Source of the DNA: VXYL01 sp965200375
GTDB taxonomy: Bacteria; Pseudomonadota; Gammaproteobacteria; Pseudomonadales; Azotimanducaceae
Direction: 5' to 3'
Assembly (NCBI GenBank): GCA_965200375.1
Contig: OZ241353.1
Coordinates: forward strand, 868,001-932,000
Length of the DNA stretch: 64,000 nt
Below, one piece after another: positions 17,243 through 26,242 of the stretch; the stretch's first letter is position 1, and each line of letters opens with the position of its first letter. A program made the position numbers and the translations under genes. Under the pieces are notes generated by a model. The model made no database searches. It was not told where the DNA came from and worked only from the letters and a program-made list of their open reading frames with translations.

Positions 17243-19351
17243 TCAGTCGATGCGGTAGCGCGCCCGCACGTCTTCGCCGAGGGCTTCCTTCAGCGGTCCC
17301 AGCCAGGGTTCGTAGTGGCGCCACTGCGCCAGCCCGTCCCGGTATATCGGCCGCCGCACCTGCTCGGCGCTCGGGGTGTAGACGCTGCGCATGGTGCGGT
17401 GGTAGTCGATGCACGCCTGCTCGAAGGGGAGCTCGCAGAACTCGAGCAGCCGGCGCACCTGGGCGGACAGGGCCGCCACCACGTCTTCGTGCTGCACACG
17501 CAGCACGAAGCCAGGCAGAACGGCGTCCCAGTGGTCCATCAGCCGCACGTACTGGCGATAGTAGTTGCCGATTTCGGCGAGGCCGTAGGAGAACTCCTGG
17601 CCCTCGCCGAACAGCTGCTTGAAGCCGCTGACGCAGCAGGCCAGCGGATGGCGGCGGGCGTCGATCACCTTGGCGTTGGGCAGCATCAGGCGAATCAGCC
17701 CGATGTGGAAGAAGTTGTTCGGCATCTTGTCTATGAAGCGCGGCGCCGTGCCCCGGTACGGCCGCGTGTCGGCGAGGAACTGTTCGCCGAAGCGCCGGAA
17801 GTAGTCCGCGTCGAGGGTCGCCAGGATGCGCGGATAGCGGGGGGCCGTGACGTTGGCGTCTTCGGCGGGGGCGGGACCGGCATCGTCCCGGCCCCGCAGG
17901 CGCTTGGCCAGGTTCAGCACGTTGTGCAGTTCCATGGTGCCGTCCACTTGGGAGTGGGACGCCAGGATCTGCTCCAGCAGCGTCGAACCGGCCCGGGGCA
18001 GGCCGACGACGAAGATCGGATCCGGTGCCGGGCAGCCCACTTCGCCGCGTACGGCGAACAGCGCCTCGTCGCACACCTCGATCTGGCTCTCCACGCGCAC
18101 TTGCAGCTGCTCCGGGCTGTGGGAGGCGGTGGCCTGCTTGCGGCCGTTGCCCTTGGCGAAGTAGCGGAAGGCGGCGGCGTAGTCGCCCTGGGCCTCGAGG
18201 GCGCTGCCGAGGGCGAAGCAGAGCTGGATGCGGTCCGTCTCGGCAGTGCCGGCATCCGCTTCCACTGCCCGCATCTGCGCCACCTCGGCGGCGTCGAACC
18301 GGTAGGACTTGGTGTTGGCCAGGCTCCAGTAGGCGTCGCCGTGATCGCGCTTGATGCGGTAGGCGCGACGGTAGAGCGCCACGGCCTGGTCGAGGTCCCC
18401 GGCGGCCTTGTGGACGTGCGCCAGGGACACGCGATAGGCGGGATTGTCGGGATGCGCGGCGATCAGCCGCTGGTAGCTGGCGATAGCCTCGGCGCTCTTG
18501 CCAACGCCGTTGCAGGCCGATGCATAGAGCGCCCGCACGGCGCCGGCGTCCGCCGGCGCGTTCTCGAGGAGCGCGGTGGCCTGCTCGTGGGCTTGCGCGA
18601 ACTTCTGCACCCGCAGCAGGATGTTGGCGTACTGGATGCGGGCCGCTCGGTGGTTCGGCTCGAAGGCGACGCAGCTCTCGAGCAGAAACTCCGCGTCGTC
18701 GAAGGTGCGGTTGCGGGTGGCGATCTCCGCCAACAGGCGCATGCCCTCCACATGGGTCTTGTTGCCGCGCAGAAAGTGCTTGCACAGCCGTTCCGCGTCC
18801 GCCAAGCGGTCTTCGGAGATGTAGCTGACCACGGCGCGCAGCTGATCCGGCAGGGCGCCGAGGAACGCGATCTGTTCCCGGACAGCAGCCAACCGGCCCC
18901 TGGCGGCGGCGCCGGCGGGCTGCTTCTCGCAGAGCTTGGCCAGCCACTGCCAACTTTGCAGCAGCGACGGGTCCAGCGCAACGGCACGGTCGAAGGCCGC
19001 ATAGGCGCGGTCCAGGCGGCGCAAGGCCAGGTGGTTGTAGCCGGCTTCCTGATGGGTGCGCCCGAAGCGGGGCCGGGCCTCGGCCACTTCCGCCAATGTC
19101 GCCAAGGCGCTGGCGTAGTCGCCCCGCAGGCGCTGCGCTACCGCAAGCGTGTAGCGGGCCTCGCTGTGGCCGGGCGCTTCCCGCAGCAGCGCCTGCATGG
19201 CAGCCGCGGCTTCGGCGGCTGCGCCGCGGCCCAGCAGGGCCTGGGCCTGCCGAACCTGGGCGTCCGGCTCGATGGTTGCCGGCGGTGCCGAAGAGTCTAC
19301 TGCCGCGGCGACGTCCGCCACCGCGACCGCCATGCCTGCCCGCCGCGCCAA
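17243..19351 (-). CDS. TPR-repeat sulfotransferase
   Basis: 702 residues. The first 440 residues are tandem tetratricopeptide repeats (for example ALAVAQRLRGDYASALATL-type helices, and AYAAFDRAVALDPSLLQSW). The C-terminal 260 residues are a sulfotransferase domain with the PAPS-binding loop PIFVVGLPRAGSTLLEQILA and later FIDKMPNNFFHIGLIRLMLP and DARRHPLACCVSGFKQLF. It should transfer sulfate from PAPS to a hydroxyl or amine acceptor, possibly a protein or peptide held by the TPR domain. It follows the TonB-dependent receptor gene by 67 bp in the same direction, so the two are probably co-transcribed. An internal ATG seven codons in is an alternative start. The acceptor is unknown. Confidence 0.88.
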   Translation of the reverse strand: MARRAGMAVAVADVAAAVDSSAPPATIEPDAQVRQAQALLGRGAAAEAAAAMQALLREAPGHSEARYTLAVAQRLRGDYASALATLAEVAEARPRFGRTHQEAGYNHLALRRLDRAYAAFDRAVALDPSLLQSWQWLAKLCEKQPAGAAARGRLAAVREQIAFLGALPDQLRAVVSYISEDRLADAERLCKHFLRGNKTHVEGMRLLAEIATRNRTFDDAEFLLESCVAFEPNHRAARIQYANILLRVQKFAQAHEQATALLENAPADAGAVRALYASACNGVGKSAEAIASYQRLIAAHPDNPAYRVSLAHVHKAAGDLDQAVALYRRAYRIKRDHGDAYWSLANTKSYRFDAAEVAQMRAVEADAGTAETDRIQLCFALGSALEAQGDYAAAFRYFAKGNGRKQATASHSPEQLQVRVESQIEVCDEALFAVRGEVGCPAPDPIFVVGLPRAGSTLLEQILASHSQVDGTMELHNVLNLAKRLRGRDDAGPAPAEDANVTAPRYPRILATLDADYFRRFGEQFLADTRPYRGTAPRFIDKMPNNFFHIGLIRLMLPNAKVIDARRHPLACCVSGFKQLFGEGQEFSYGLAEIGNYYRQYVRLMDHWDAVLPGFVLRVQHEDVVAALSAQVRRLLEFCELPFEQACIDYHRTMRSVYTPSAEQVRRPIYRDGLAQWRHYEPWLGPLKEALGEDVRARYRID

Positions 19352-19418
19352 GGTGCTCGCGGCGGGCGGGCCGGTACCCCTCTGCCTGCTACTGGCGGCC
19401 GCTACTTGGCAGCGGCCG

Positions 19419-22325
19419 CTACTGGTAGCGGTAGGAGAAGCGCAGCCCCACGGTGCGCGGGCGCTGCACCGACACCAGCGGCGTGTAGTGGCCGGCGATC
19501 TGCATCACCGAGCCGGTTTCGTTGCCGATGTTGTTCAGGTACAGCTCCGTCGACCAGCCCTCCCGCTCGATGCCGAACGAAAGGTTGTAGGTGGTGGCCG
19601 GCGGGTTGATGAACCGTGCGTTGCGCGGCAGCCGCTCCTGGGTGCCGGAAACGCTGTCGGTGGGGATCGGCACCGTGCCGTAGGTGCCCCCTTCGAATTG
19701 CAGCTTGAGGCCCGAGTAGCTGCCGGACTGCCGATACAGGGTGTCGTCCATGAGCTCGGCGCTGCCTACCAGCCCGGACACGCTTTGGCCGCGGTAGTTG
19801 ATGGTGGCGAGCACGTAGGCTTCCGCATCGAACTTGTCGAGCAGGAAGGTGTAGCGGGCGCGCAGGTTGCCGGCGAACTTCGGCGACAGCGGCAGTTCCG
19901 CCCCCACCGGCACGGCGATGCCGGACAGCTGCGGATTGATGCGCGTCAGCTCGGTGCTCATCACGCTGAACGCGCTCATCACCGTCAGCGAATCCGTCGC
20001 CGCCCACTGCAGATCCACGTCGAAGCCGTTGGCGTTGGCGTCGCCGACGTTCTCCACGAAGAACAGGAAGGCGACGTTGGAGGGGTCGAAGCGCGACACC
20101 TGCAGGTTCTCGATCTCGGAGCGGTAGAGCGTGGCGTTCAGCCGCAGGGCGCCGTACAGGAAGTCGCTCTTGAGGCCGAGTTCCAGGCTGGTCAGATCGT
20201 CCGTGCGCGCCAGCGCCGGCACCACGTAGTTCTGGAAGACGCCGGTCTGTCTGGTGGAGAGTTGGCCGGCGTTGCGGTTCAGGCGCGCCGGCCGGTAGCC
20301 CTCGGCGTAGGTCAGGAACACCAGCACTTCGTCCGTCGGCTGCCAGTTCACGGACGCCTTGACGATGGTGTCCTTCTCGTTGACGGTGCCGTCGGCCGCG
20401 ATGCCGGCGATGTCCAGATAGCCGCCCTTGATCGCCGCAAGCGTCGCCGCGTTGGAGCCGCCGCCCCGGAACAGGTCCCTGGGCGAACCGTCCTCGCCGT
20501 TCGGGCTGCGGGCGTTCAGCACCACGGCGTCGTCGCCGGTGGCGTTGAACTGGCCGAGGGTGCGCAGCCGCAGCGTCACGTCGTTGCTGAAGTCCGTGCC
20601 GTTGCAGCGCCCGTCGCTGGTGCGCTGGGCGTTGCTGCCGATGCCGTAGCGGCAGCCGAAGGAGAAGTTCGAGGCGCCGAGCAGGGCCGAGTCGAGGTCG
20701 TAGGCGCGGGCGCTCAGGGACACGCCGAAGGTGTCCGAGAGGTCGAAGGCGATCTCGCCGAAGAAGGCCGTCTCCTCCACGGTGTTGGTGAAGTCGTTGA
20801 AGAACACCGTGGCCGGCGGCCTGGGGCCCACGGCATTGGTGCCGGCGGTCGGCAGCGTGGTGTTGCCGAGCAGGAAGCCGTCGCCGGAGTCGTCGTTGTT
20901 GTAGCTGCTGATGTGCTCGCGGAAGGCGTCGGTGGTGGCGGCGTACTGGAAGTCGCCGACGTGGTTGGTCTCGGCGTCGTTCAGGTACACGCCGCCAAGC
21001 AGCCGCAGCCGGTTCGCCGGATCCGTGTGGAAGCGGAACTCGTGGGTGGTGCGGGTGTTGGTCGAGTCCTCCATGTACTGCTTGAGCGGGCTGAAGCAGT
21101 TGTTGGGGTCCGTGCCCGTGGAGTCGTAGATGTTGCCGCTGCACAGGTAGTAGGTGATGTAGCCGCCGCCGTTGTTGTAGTGGGTGTAGTCGATGATGCT
21201 GTCGATGTCGCGGTCCAGGCGGCCGCCGGTGTAGATGACGTCCAGGCCGCGGATGCGCCCGGTCAGCGTCCAGGTGGTGAGCCCGAACTCGTCGCGGTTG
21301 AACTCCGGCGCGAACTGCGCGGAGGCGTGCTCCTGCTCCAGGCTGGGGTCCGCGAGGAAGGAGCCGTCCGCCTGCAGCGTCTGCGACGTGCGTTGCAGCA
21401 GCAGTTCCCAATCGTCGCTGATGCCCCACAGCAGGCTGAGCCGCCCGCCGCGGTAGGAGGCGTCGTTCCAGTCGTCCTGCACTAGGGTGTCGTTGCGGGC
21501 GGTTTCCACGCTGTCGGCCTCGGCCAGCAGCGGCCCGTAGCCGGCGACGTTGTTGCGATCCACCACCACCGCGCTGGGCGTGAAGGTGGCCGGCACGTTG
21601 TCCACCCAGCCGCCTTGGCTGTCGCTGTAGACCACGGCCCGGGCGGTCAGGGATTCGGTGATGGGCAGGTTGATGAAGGCGTCCGCCGCGGCGCTGTCGG
21701 CGCCGCCGCTGGTGGTGCCGTAGTGGGCGTTGACGCCGGCGTCGAAGTCCCTGGGGTCCGGCTTGCGGGTGATGAGCCGCAGCGTGCCGGACTGGGAACT
21801 GGCGCCGAACAGCGTGCCCTGGGGCCCGGCCAGCACCTCGATGCGCTCCAGGTCCGCGCCGTAGACGTCCAGGTTGCGACCGCCGAAGGACACCGGCTGT
21901 TCGTCCAGGTACAGCGCCACGCCAGGCGCGGAGCCCTGCGCCGAGGAGATGGTGACGCTGGTCTGCTCGGTGGCGCTGCCGCGGATGTAGATCTCCTTCT
22001 TGCCCGGGCCGTTGCCGGTGGCCACCACGTTGGGCAGGAACTCCACGTACTCGTCGAAGGTCTCGATGGCGAGGTCCCGCATGGTGGTCTCGCTCACCGC
22101 CTGCAGGGCGATGGAGACGTCCTGGGCGCTCTCGGTACGCTTGGTGGCGGTCACCACCAGCGTCTCCAGCTCCGCCGCGGCGACGCTGCCGGAAGCGCCC
22201 ACCACCGTGGCGGAAATCGCCGCCGCGAGGCGGTTCCGCCGCAGGCCCTTGCCGACTGCGACGGGGCGGCGCCCGTTCGGCTTGGCGGCGCGGCGGGAGC
22301 GGATACTCGTCTGCCTGTGGGCCAT
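19419..22325 (-). CDS. TonB-dependent outer-membrane receptor
   Basis: 968 residues. A basic start and signal peptide (LAAAISATVVGASGSVAAAE) are followed by a TonB-box-like segment ETLVVTATKR and a plug domain (PNVVATGNGPGKKEIYIRGS, then VEVLAGPQGTLFGASSQSGT in slightly variant form). The long C-terminal beta-barrel ends in VGLRFSYRYQ, the usual aromatic terminus of outer-membrane barrels. The pattern with ERIEVLAGPQGTLFG and ITRKPD is that of the large iron-chelate and oligomer receptor group common in marine gammaproteobacteria and sphingomonads; the ligand cannot be told. It is driven by a good sigma-70-like promoter at 22508-22536 and is followed by the TPR-sulfotransferase. Confidence 0.93.
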   Translation of the reverse strand: MAHRQTSIRSRRAAKPNGRRPVAVGKGLRRNRLAAAISATVVGASGSVAAAELETLVVTATKRTESAQDVSIALQAVSETTMRDLAIETFDEYVEFLPNVVATGNGPGKKEIYIRGSATEQTSVTISSAQGSAPGVALYLDEQPVSFGGRNLDVYGADLERIEVLAGPQGTLFGASSQSGTLRLITRKPDPRDFDAGVNAHYGTTSGGADSAAADAFINLPITESLTARAVVYSDSQGGWVDNVPATFTPSAVVVDRNNVAGYGPLLAEADSVETARNDTLVQDDWNDASYRGGRLSLLWGISDDWELLLQRTSQTLQADGSFLADPSLEQEHASAQFAPEFNRDEFGLTTWTLTGRIRGLDVIYTGGRLDRDIDSIIDYTHYNNGGGYITYYLCSGNIYDSTGTDPNNCFSPLKQYMEDSTNTRTTHEFRFHTDPANRLRLLGGVYLNDAETNHVGDFQYAATTDAFREHISSYNNDDSGDGFLLGNTTLPTAGTNAVGPRPPATVFFNDFTNTVEETAFFGEIAFDLSDTFGVSLSARAYDLDSALLGASNFSFGCRYGIGSNAQRTSDGRCNGTDFSNDVTLRLRTLGQFNATGDDAVVLNARSPNGEDGSPRDLFRGGGSNAATLAAIKGGYLDIAGIAADGTVNEKDTIVKASVNWQPTDEVLVFLTYAEGYRPARLNRNAGQLSTRQTGVFQNYVVPALARTDDLTSLELGLKSDFLYGALRLNATLYRSEIENLQVSRFDPSNVAFLFFVENVGDANANGFDVDLQWAATDSLTVMSAFSVMSTELTRINPQLSGIAVPVGAELPLSPKFAGNLRARYTFLLDKFDAEAYVLATINYRGQSVSGLVGSAELMDDTLYRQSGSYSGLKLQFEGGTYGTVPIPTDSVSGTQERLPRNARFINPPATTYNLSFGIEREGWSTELYLNNIGNETGSVMQIAGHYTPLVSVQRPRTVGLRFSYRYQ

Positions 22326-22780
22326 GGAACCTCCTTGTGCGGCTATGGCTGCGAACCGCCGTCCGGGCCAGGGCGCGGCGGCGTTCGCTGGCGGTAGGAA
22401 GAGGCGGCACGGCAGGCGAGCGCCGGCGTTGGCCAGCGCCCGGACGAGCGCGATGGAACAGCGGTGGCGCTCACAAATTCGGCCGCCTCGAACATTCGAC
22501 GGAGCGGGTTATAGCACCTTCGGGGCCGCGATTCAACGCCGGGCGCGGCGCATGCGGGTCGCTTGCCGCCAGCCAGGCGCGATACCGGACGCCCGCCGGC
22601 GCTGGGACGGCGGCGATTTCCTACGCGGGCGGCGGCGAATGTCGCTGGCGGCGGCTTGGTCGAGAGCGCCAGACCGGCCAACGCAAGCTGGAAAGGCGAC
22701 CGCCGGGGGGCGGGCCGGGGCGAGCGCGGGGCCGAAGCGCCCGCCCGGGCCGGCCACGGCGCATGTGGTAGGTTGTGGCC
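22326..22780. other. Intergenic region between divergent tonB-receptor and Uma2 genes
   Basis: 455 bp without a supportable gene. The leftward half is the 5' leader and promoter of the TonB-dependent receptor. The right half, up to the Uma2 start, is GC-rich with only shadow frames, and no clear promoter, repeat or RNA structure was seen there. Confidence 0.6.
22508..22536 (-). promoter_or_regulatory. Sigma-70-like promoter of the TonB-dependent receptor
   Basis: On the minus strand: -35 TTGAAT (22531-22536), a 17-base spacer, and -10 TATAAC (22508-22513). The two hexamers differ from consensus at two and one positions. The predicted start leaves a leader of about 175 bases before the ATG at 22325, long enough for post-transcriptional control. 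No Fur box was convincingly seen. Confidence 0.6.
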
Positions 22781-23566
22781 ATGTCCTCGATTCCCCAGAG
22801 CATGGCCAACGGCGGCCCGCGCCGGCGCGCGAGCCGGGCGCGCAAGCTCTACCGGTACCGGCCGGTGCCCCCGGTCGCCTTCGACGAAGACGGCTATCCG
22901 TGCGAGGACGGCATGGGCCAGGACACCGACCACGTCGCCCTGTTCGGCTACGCGCTGGCGCTGAAGCGGCACCTGGCGGGGCGGGCCGCGGTGCATTCGG
23001 ACCTGTCCACGCACTACGCGCTCGGCGACCGCGGCGCGGTGATCGTGCCGGACCTGTTCGTGGCCTTCGGCGGCGAGGAGCGCCCGTACCGGCGCTCCTA
23101 CAAGCTGTGGGAGGACCCGCCGCCGGCGTTCGTGCTGGAGGTGCTGTCGAAGAGGACCTGGAAGCAGGACGCGGGGCTGAAGAAGGACACCTACCGGTTC
23201 CTCGGCGTGCGGGAGTGCTGGCTGTACGACCCGAAGACGCGCTGGCTGTCGGCGCCCCTCGAGGGCTACCGTCTGCGCGGCGGCGCCTACGAGGCGGTGG
23301 CGCCGGCTTCGGAGGGGCGCTTCGAGAGCGAGGCGCTGGGGCTGGAGCTGCGCCTTCGGGGGCGCGAGCTGCGGTTCTTCGACCCCGGCGCCGGCGGCTA
23401 CCTGCGCACCCTCGACGAGGAGGCCGAGGCCGCCGCCAGCGCCGAAGCGGAGGCCGCCGCAGCGCGTGAACGGGCCGCCGCCGCCGAGCGGCGAGCGGAG
23501 GCAGCGGAACGAAGGGCCGAGGCCGCGGAACAGGCATTGGCGGCCCTGCGCGGCAAGCCGGCGTAG
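22781..23566 (+). CDS. Uma2-family (DUF820) PD-(D/E)XK nuclease-like protein with C-terminal coiled coil
   Basis: 261 residues from the ATG at 22781 (a GTG two codons upstream is possible). The Uma2 core shows VIVPDLFVAFG, PPAFVLEVLSKRT and DTYRFLGVRECWLYDP, the Asp, Glu and Lys pattern of this restriction-endonuclease-like fold. The last 60 residues are an Ala/Glu/Arg-rich helix (AAAARERAAAAERRAEAAER repeats) predicting a long coiled coil, common in this family. Uma2 genes are very widespread in some bacteria and their role is not established. This gene opens a small accessory patch with the restriction-modification genes that follow it in convergent orientation. Confidence 0.85.
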   Translation: MSSIPQSMANGGPRRRASRARKLYRYRPVPPVAFDEDGYPCEDGMGQDTDHVALFGYALALKRHLAGRAAVHSDLSTHYALGDRGAVIVPDLFVAFGGEERPYRRSYKLWEDPPPAFVLEVLSKRTWKQDAGLKKDTYRFLGVRECWLYDPKTRWLSAPLEGYRLRGGAYEAVAPASEGRFESEALGLELRLRGRELRFFDPGAGGYLRTLDEEAEAAASAEAEAAAARERAAAAERRAEAAERRAEAAEQALAALRGKPA

Positions 23567-23590
23567 CGCCTAGCAGGACCTCTCGATCAG

Positions 23591-23607
23591 GCTGCCGCGC
23601 GGGCAGC
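23591..23607. terminator. Hairpin between convergent Uma2 and endonuclease genes
   Basis: GCTGCC-GCGCG-GGCAGC forms a perfect 6-bp stem with a 5-nt loop in the 64-bp gap between two convergent reading frames. The position suits a shared terminator, but there is no T-run on either side, so termination is uncertain. Confidence 0.3.
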
Positions 23608-23630
23608 GCCGACGAGGCTTCTGGTGAACG

Positions 23631-24511
23631 CTATGCAATTGGCCCCAGCTTCTGCCGCAGCGAGTCCAGGAAGTCTTGTTGCGGCACTGTCTCCGCGGCC
23701 AGCAATCTGTCGCTCGATGCTTCGAGGGTCATCACTTCCCAATGGCCTTTGGTCAGCCGGCCTGCCGTGGGGTCGTCGTAGTCCATGTCCACGACCATCC
23801 AGATGATGTCGCCGTCGCCCAGATCGTGGCTTGGGGCCGTGCTGGGGCCGCCAATCGAGTCGAAGAAGGGGCGGTCCACCACCACGGCCATCTTGGCTTG
23901 CCAGCGTCGCAGCGTCGGCACCTTGATCTGTAGCTGCGGCATGAGACGCTTGGCGCTGGAGGAGCGCCAGTCGGGCCGGCGAACGGCGTTGGGAAACCGA
24001 ACTGGGTCGCCATCTCGAAGGCGCTCGAACTCGGACCGCATTCCTTCTCCCGAGAAGTAGACCGCTTGAACTTCAAGGCCGTACCAACGCACGGTCTCGT
24101 TTGATGCGCTGGCGACGACCATGTCGATCTTCCCGGCTGGTTTGCGCGTCTCGGTGCCTCGCATGAAGGCGACCTCCGTTGCCACTTGCGCTTCGGCTTC
24201 GTCGAAGCCGACGATCTCACAAGCCACCGCGCTGGCAAGCGCTTCTGTTCGAACCTGTTTGGGCAGACGATCACGGGCGTTCCGACGCCCCGACCCAAAG
24301 CGCCGTCCGCATCCCGTTGGTAGCGCCGAATCGAACAGACGCCGCCGTGCTTGGCGCAGCGCGTACCGGAAGACCGAAACGGGCACATCGGCACGTCGTC
24401 GGAGTCGCGCAATGCGACGCGGGCACGGTCGCGGCGCTCGGCGGCGGACAGCGCGGTCAAGCGGACTCCGTACCACTCGAATATGCCGAACCTCTCGTTG
24501 GCCGCAGTCAT
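23631..24511 (-). pseudogene. NotI-family type II restriction endonuclease, frameshifted
   Basis: The first 90 codons (from ATG 24509-24511) read RFGIFEWYGVRLTALSAAER, CPFRSSGTRCAKHGGVCSIR and VIVCPNRFEQ, the Cys-rich N-terminus characteristic of NotI-like endonucleases, which bind iron. Near 24240-24247 the family-like sequence jumps to another frame, continuing ALASAVACEIVGFDEAEAQV, then GKIDMVVASA and YGLEVQAVYFSGEGMRSEFE, where Asp and the Glu-x-Gln pair are the likely catalytic PD-(D/E)XK residues, and ends at TGA 23631. Adding one base at the junction would restore a frame of about 290 residues. Its ATG overlaps the stop of the methyltransferase gene upstream, a usual R-M arrangement. 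It is either a dead restriction gene or an assembly error. Confidence 0.75.
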
Positions 24512-25599
24512 TGCGCGTGGCCGAACACGCTGCGTCGCGTGATGACCAGCTCGGACAGTTCGGCGTGGTGCGTGTTCTTCATCGCCACTCGCACGGCGTG
24601 GAAGCCGTGCTCTTCGACCAATGAGACGATTTCCGGCGCGCAGTCGTAGGTCATCAGGAAATCGACGCTGCTGTTCGCCAGTATGCCGAACAGTTTGGCG
24701 TGGTCCACTTCATAGTGCCTGTACAGCCGGGAGCCCGCGCGTTTGCCGCCGGCGGCCGTGTACGGCGGGTCCACGAAGGCCACGACTTCCGATGGCGGCG
24801 CAGCCGCACAGGGCCCTCCTTTGCGCTCCATGTCGCTTGGCGCGCCGGAGGCCGAGGCAAGCGAAGCCAGCAGATCGAGGCCGTCCGTCTTGCGAAAGCC
24901 GATTCGCGGCGCATGACGTTCTACTTCGGCGAGACGGCGAATGGTCGTCTCCGGGTACCAGCGGGATGCCACGCCCTTGCCGTTCTCGCCCCGCCGGCTC
25001 AGGGAGGCGCCGGCCGCGAGAATGCCTCCACGCCGGGTTCTGTTCAGGACAAGCGCGCGGAATCCGCGGTCGAGCACTGCCGACGGGATGTTCGACGCGA
25101 GGGCGTTCACTGCATCGCGAGTGGGCTTGAACCGGCGAACCCGCGACTGCAAGGACGCCCCGCAGCGCAGCGCCGCCTGCCAGAAGGCAGCCACGTCCTC
25201 GTCGAGTTCCGCAAGCAGGCAGCGCTCCACCATCCCCTCCATCACCGCGGTCAGCGACACGATGCCGCCGCCGGCGAAGGGTTCCACCAGCAGCCTTGGC
25301 TTGGCGGCGGCGCGCGCGGTCGAGGAGGTTCGCGCCCGCACGTCCGCCAGCCCTTGCAGCCGCCGTTGACGGCCGTTGTGCGTGTCCGATTGGCTGGCTG
25401 CCACGCCACTTGCGGAAGGCTGCACCCCCACGCTGCCCGTCAGCCAGTAGCGAATGTGCGGGATCAGCCACGTCTTGCCGCCGGGATAGCGCAACGGACT
25501 GCGCTGGGGCACGCAAGCCACGTTCACGGCCGGAATCGGCGAGTTCGCAAAGACGTTGGCAGCCACGGAGCGCCCCGTTGAAGAAAACTGTCTATGCAA
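24508..25599 (-). CDS. D12-class N6-adenine DNA methyltransferase
   Basis: Up to 363 residues. Motif X is RSPLRYPGGKTWLIPHI, motif I LVEPFAGGGIVSLTAV and the catalytic motif IV VAFVDPPYTAAG, the order of the Dam/DpnII (alpha) adenine methyltransferase group. A Ser/Thr/Arg-rich stretch between motifs X and I looks like an insertion. It would protect host DNA from the adjoining restriction enzyme, whose gene starts inside its stop codon (24508-24511). The longest frame begins at TTG 25597-25599; GTG codons at 25564-25566 and near 25521 lie closer to the first conserved motif and may be the true start. If the partner is inactive, this is an orphan methyltransferase. Confidence 0.88.
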   Translation of the reverse strand: MHRQFSSTGRSVAANVFANSPIPAVNVACVPQRSPLRYPGGKTWLIPHIRYWLTGSVGVQPSASGVAASQSDTHNGRQRRLQGLADVRARTSSTARAAAKPRLLVEPFAGGGIVSLTAVMEGMVERCLLAELDEDVAAFWQAALRCGASLQSRVRRFKPTRDAVNALASNIPSAVLDRGFRALVLNRTRRGGILAAGASLSRRGENGKGVASRWYPETTIRRLAEVERHAPRIGFRKTDGLDLLASLASASGAPSDMERKGGPCAAAPPSEVVAFVDPPYTAAGGKRAGSRLYRHYEVDHAKLFGILANSSVDFLMTYDCAPEIVSLVEEHGFHAVRVAMKNTHHAELSELVITRRSVFGHAQ

Positions 25600-25607
25600 A
25601 CAGCATA
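25593..25607. promoter_or_regulatory. Palindrome at the 5' end of the adenine methyltransferase gene
   Basis: TATGC-AAACA-GCATA, a perfect 5+5 inverted repeat in an unusually AT-rich patch, lies at the extreme 5' end of the methyltransferase frame. It could be an operator, as many R-M units control their own expression. If so, the true start is one of the downstream GTG codons. No C-protein gene is present. Confidence 0.3.
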
Positions 25608-25798
25608 AGGTTCAACGAAAGGCGATGTCCAGCCCAGATTGTCCAGTAGCTTCATGTCTCGTCAAGTAGCTGTGTGTCGCCCCAAACGGCAACCCGTCGG
25701 GGTGCCGCCGCATGTGTGTAGACTCGGGTCCGGTCGGTTGGTCCGGTGGAACTCGACACATCGCCGGCCCAGGCGCGACAAGCAGAGGCGCTGAGCAG

Positions 25799-26242
25799 AT
25801 GGCCTACGACCAGAGCAACATCTTCGCCAGGATCCTGCGCGGCGAGGCGGACGCCCATGTGGTGCTCGACGAAGAACGCTGCCTCGCCTTCATGGACGCG
25901 ATGCCCCAGAGCCCCGGCCACACGCTGGTGATCCCCAGGGAACCGGCCGCGAACCTGTTCGAGCTGAGCGCCGCCAGCCTCGCCCCGCTGTCGCTGGCGG
26001 TGCGGCGGGTGGCGCAGGCGGTGCGGGCGGCCTTCGACGCGCCGGGCGTCATGGTCGCGCAGCTCAACGGCGCTGCGGCCGGCCAGAGCGTGTTCCACGT
26101 CCATTTCCATGTCGTTCCGCGCTGGCCGGGGCGAGAAGGCGGCGAGCCGATCGCCCTGCACGGCCGCGGCCCGGCGAATCCCAAGGACCTCGCGGCCCAT
26201 GCCGCGCGCATCCGCGAGGCGCTCGCCGCCGAAGCCCCTTGA
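25799..26242 (+). CDS. HIT-family nucleotide hydrolase/transferase
   Basis: 147 residues. The histidine triad is present as QSVFHVHFHVVPRW (about residues 100-110), and the N-terminus has NIFARILRGEADAHVVLDEE, typical of the Hint/HinT branch. These small enzymes hydrolyse nucleoside phosphoramidates or similar adenylated compounds. ATG at 25799 was chosen over upstream starts because it directly precedes the conserved N-terminus. It overlaps the start of the next gene (TTG at 26239), so the two are coupled. Confidence 0.93.
   Translation: MAYDQSNIFARILRGEADAHVVLDEERCLAFMDAMPQSPGHTLVIPREPAANLFELSAASLAPLSLAVRRVAQAVRAAFDAPGVMVAQLNGAAAGQSVFHVHFHVVPRWPGREGGEPIALHGRGPANPKDLAAHAARIREALAAEAP

Noticed and set aside
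19395..19419. Two NotI recognition sequences (GCGGCCGC) 17 bp apart between the TonB receptor and TPR-sulfotransferase genes
   Set aside because: The restriction gene in the window is only NotI-family and is paired with an adenine methyltransferase, so its target cannot be this G/C-only site. The pair of sites is a short direct repeat in GC-rich DNA.
19402..22410. 1002-codon frame overlapping the TonB-dependent receptor
   Set aside because: Arg/Pro/His-rich shadow of the receptor gene on the same strand without any family-like motif.
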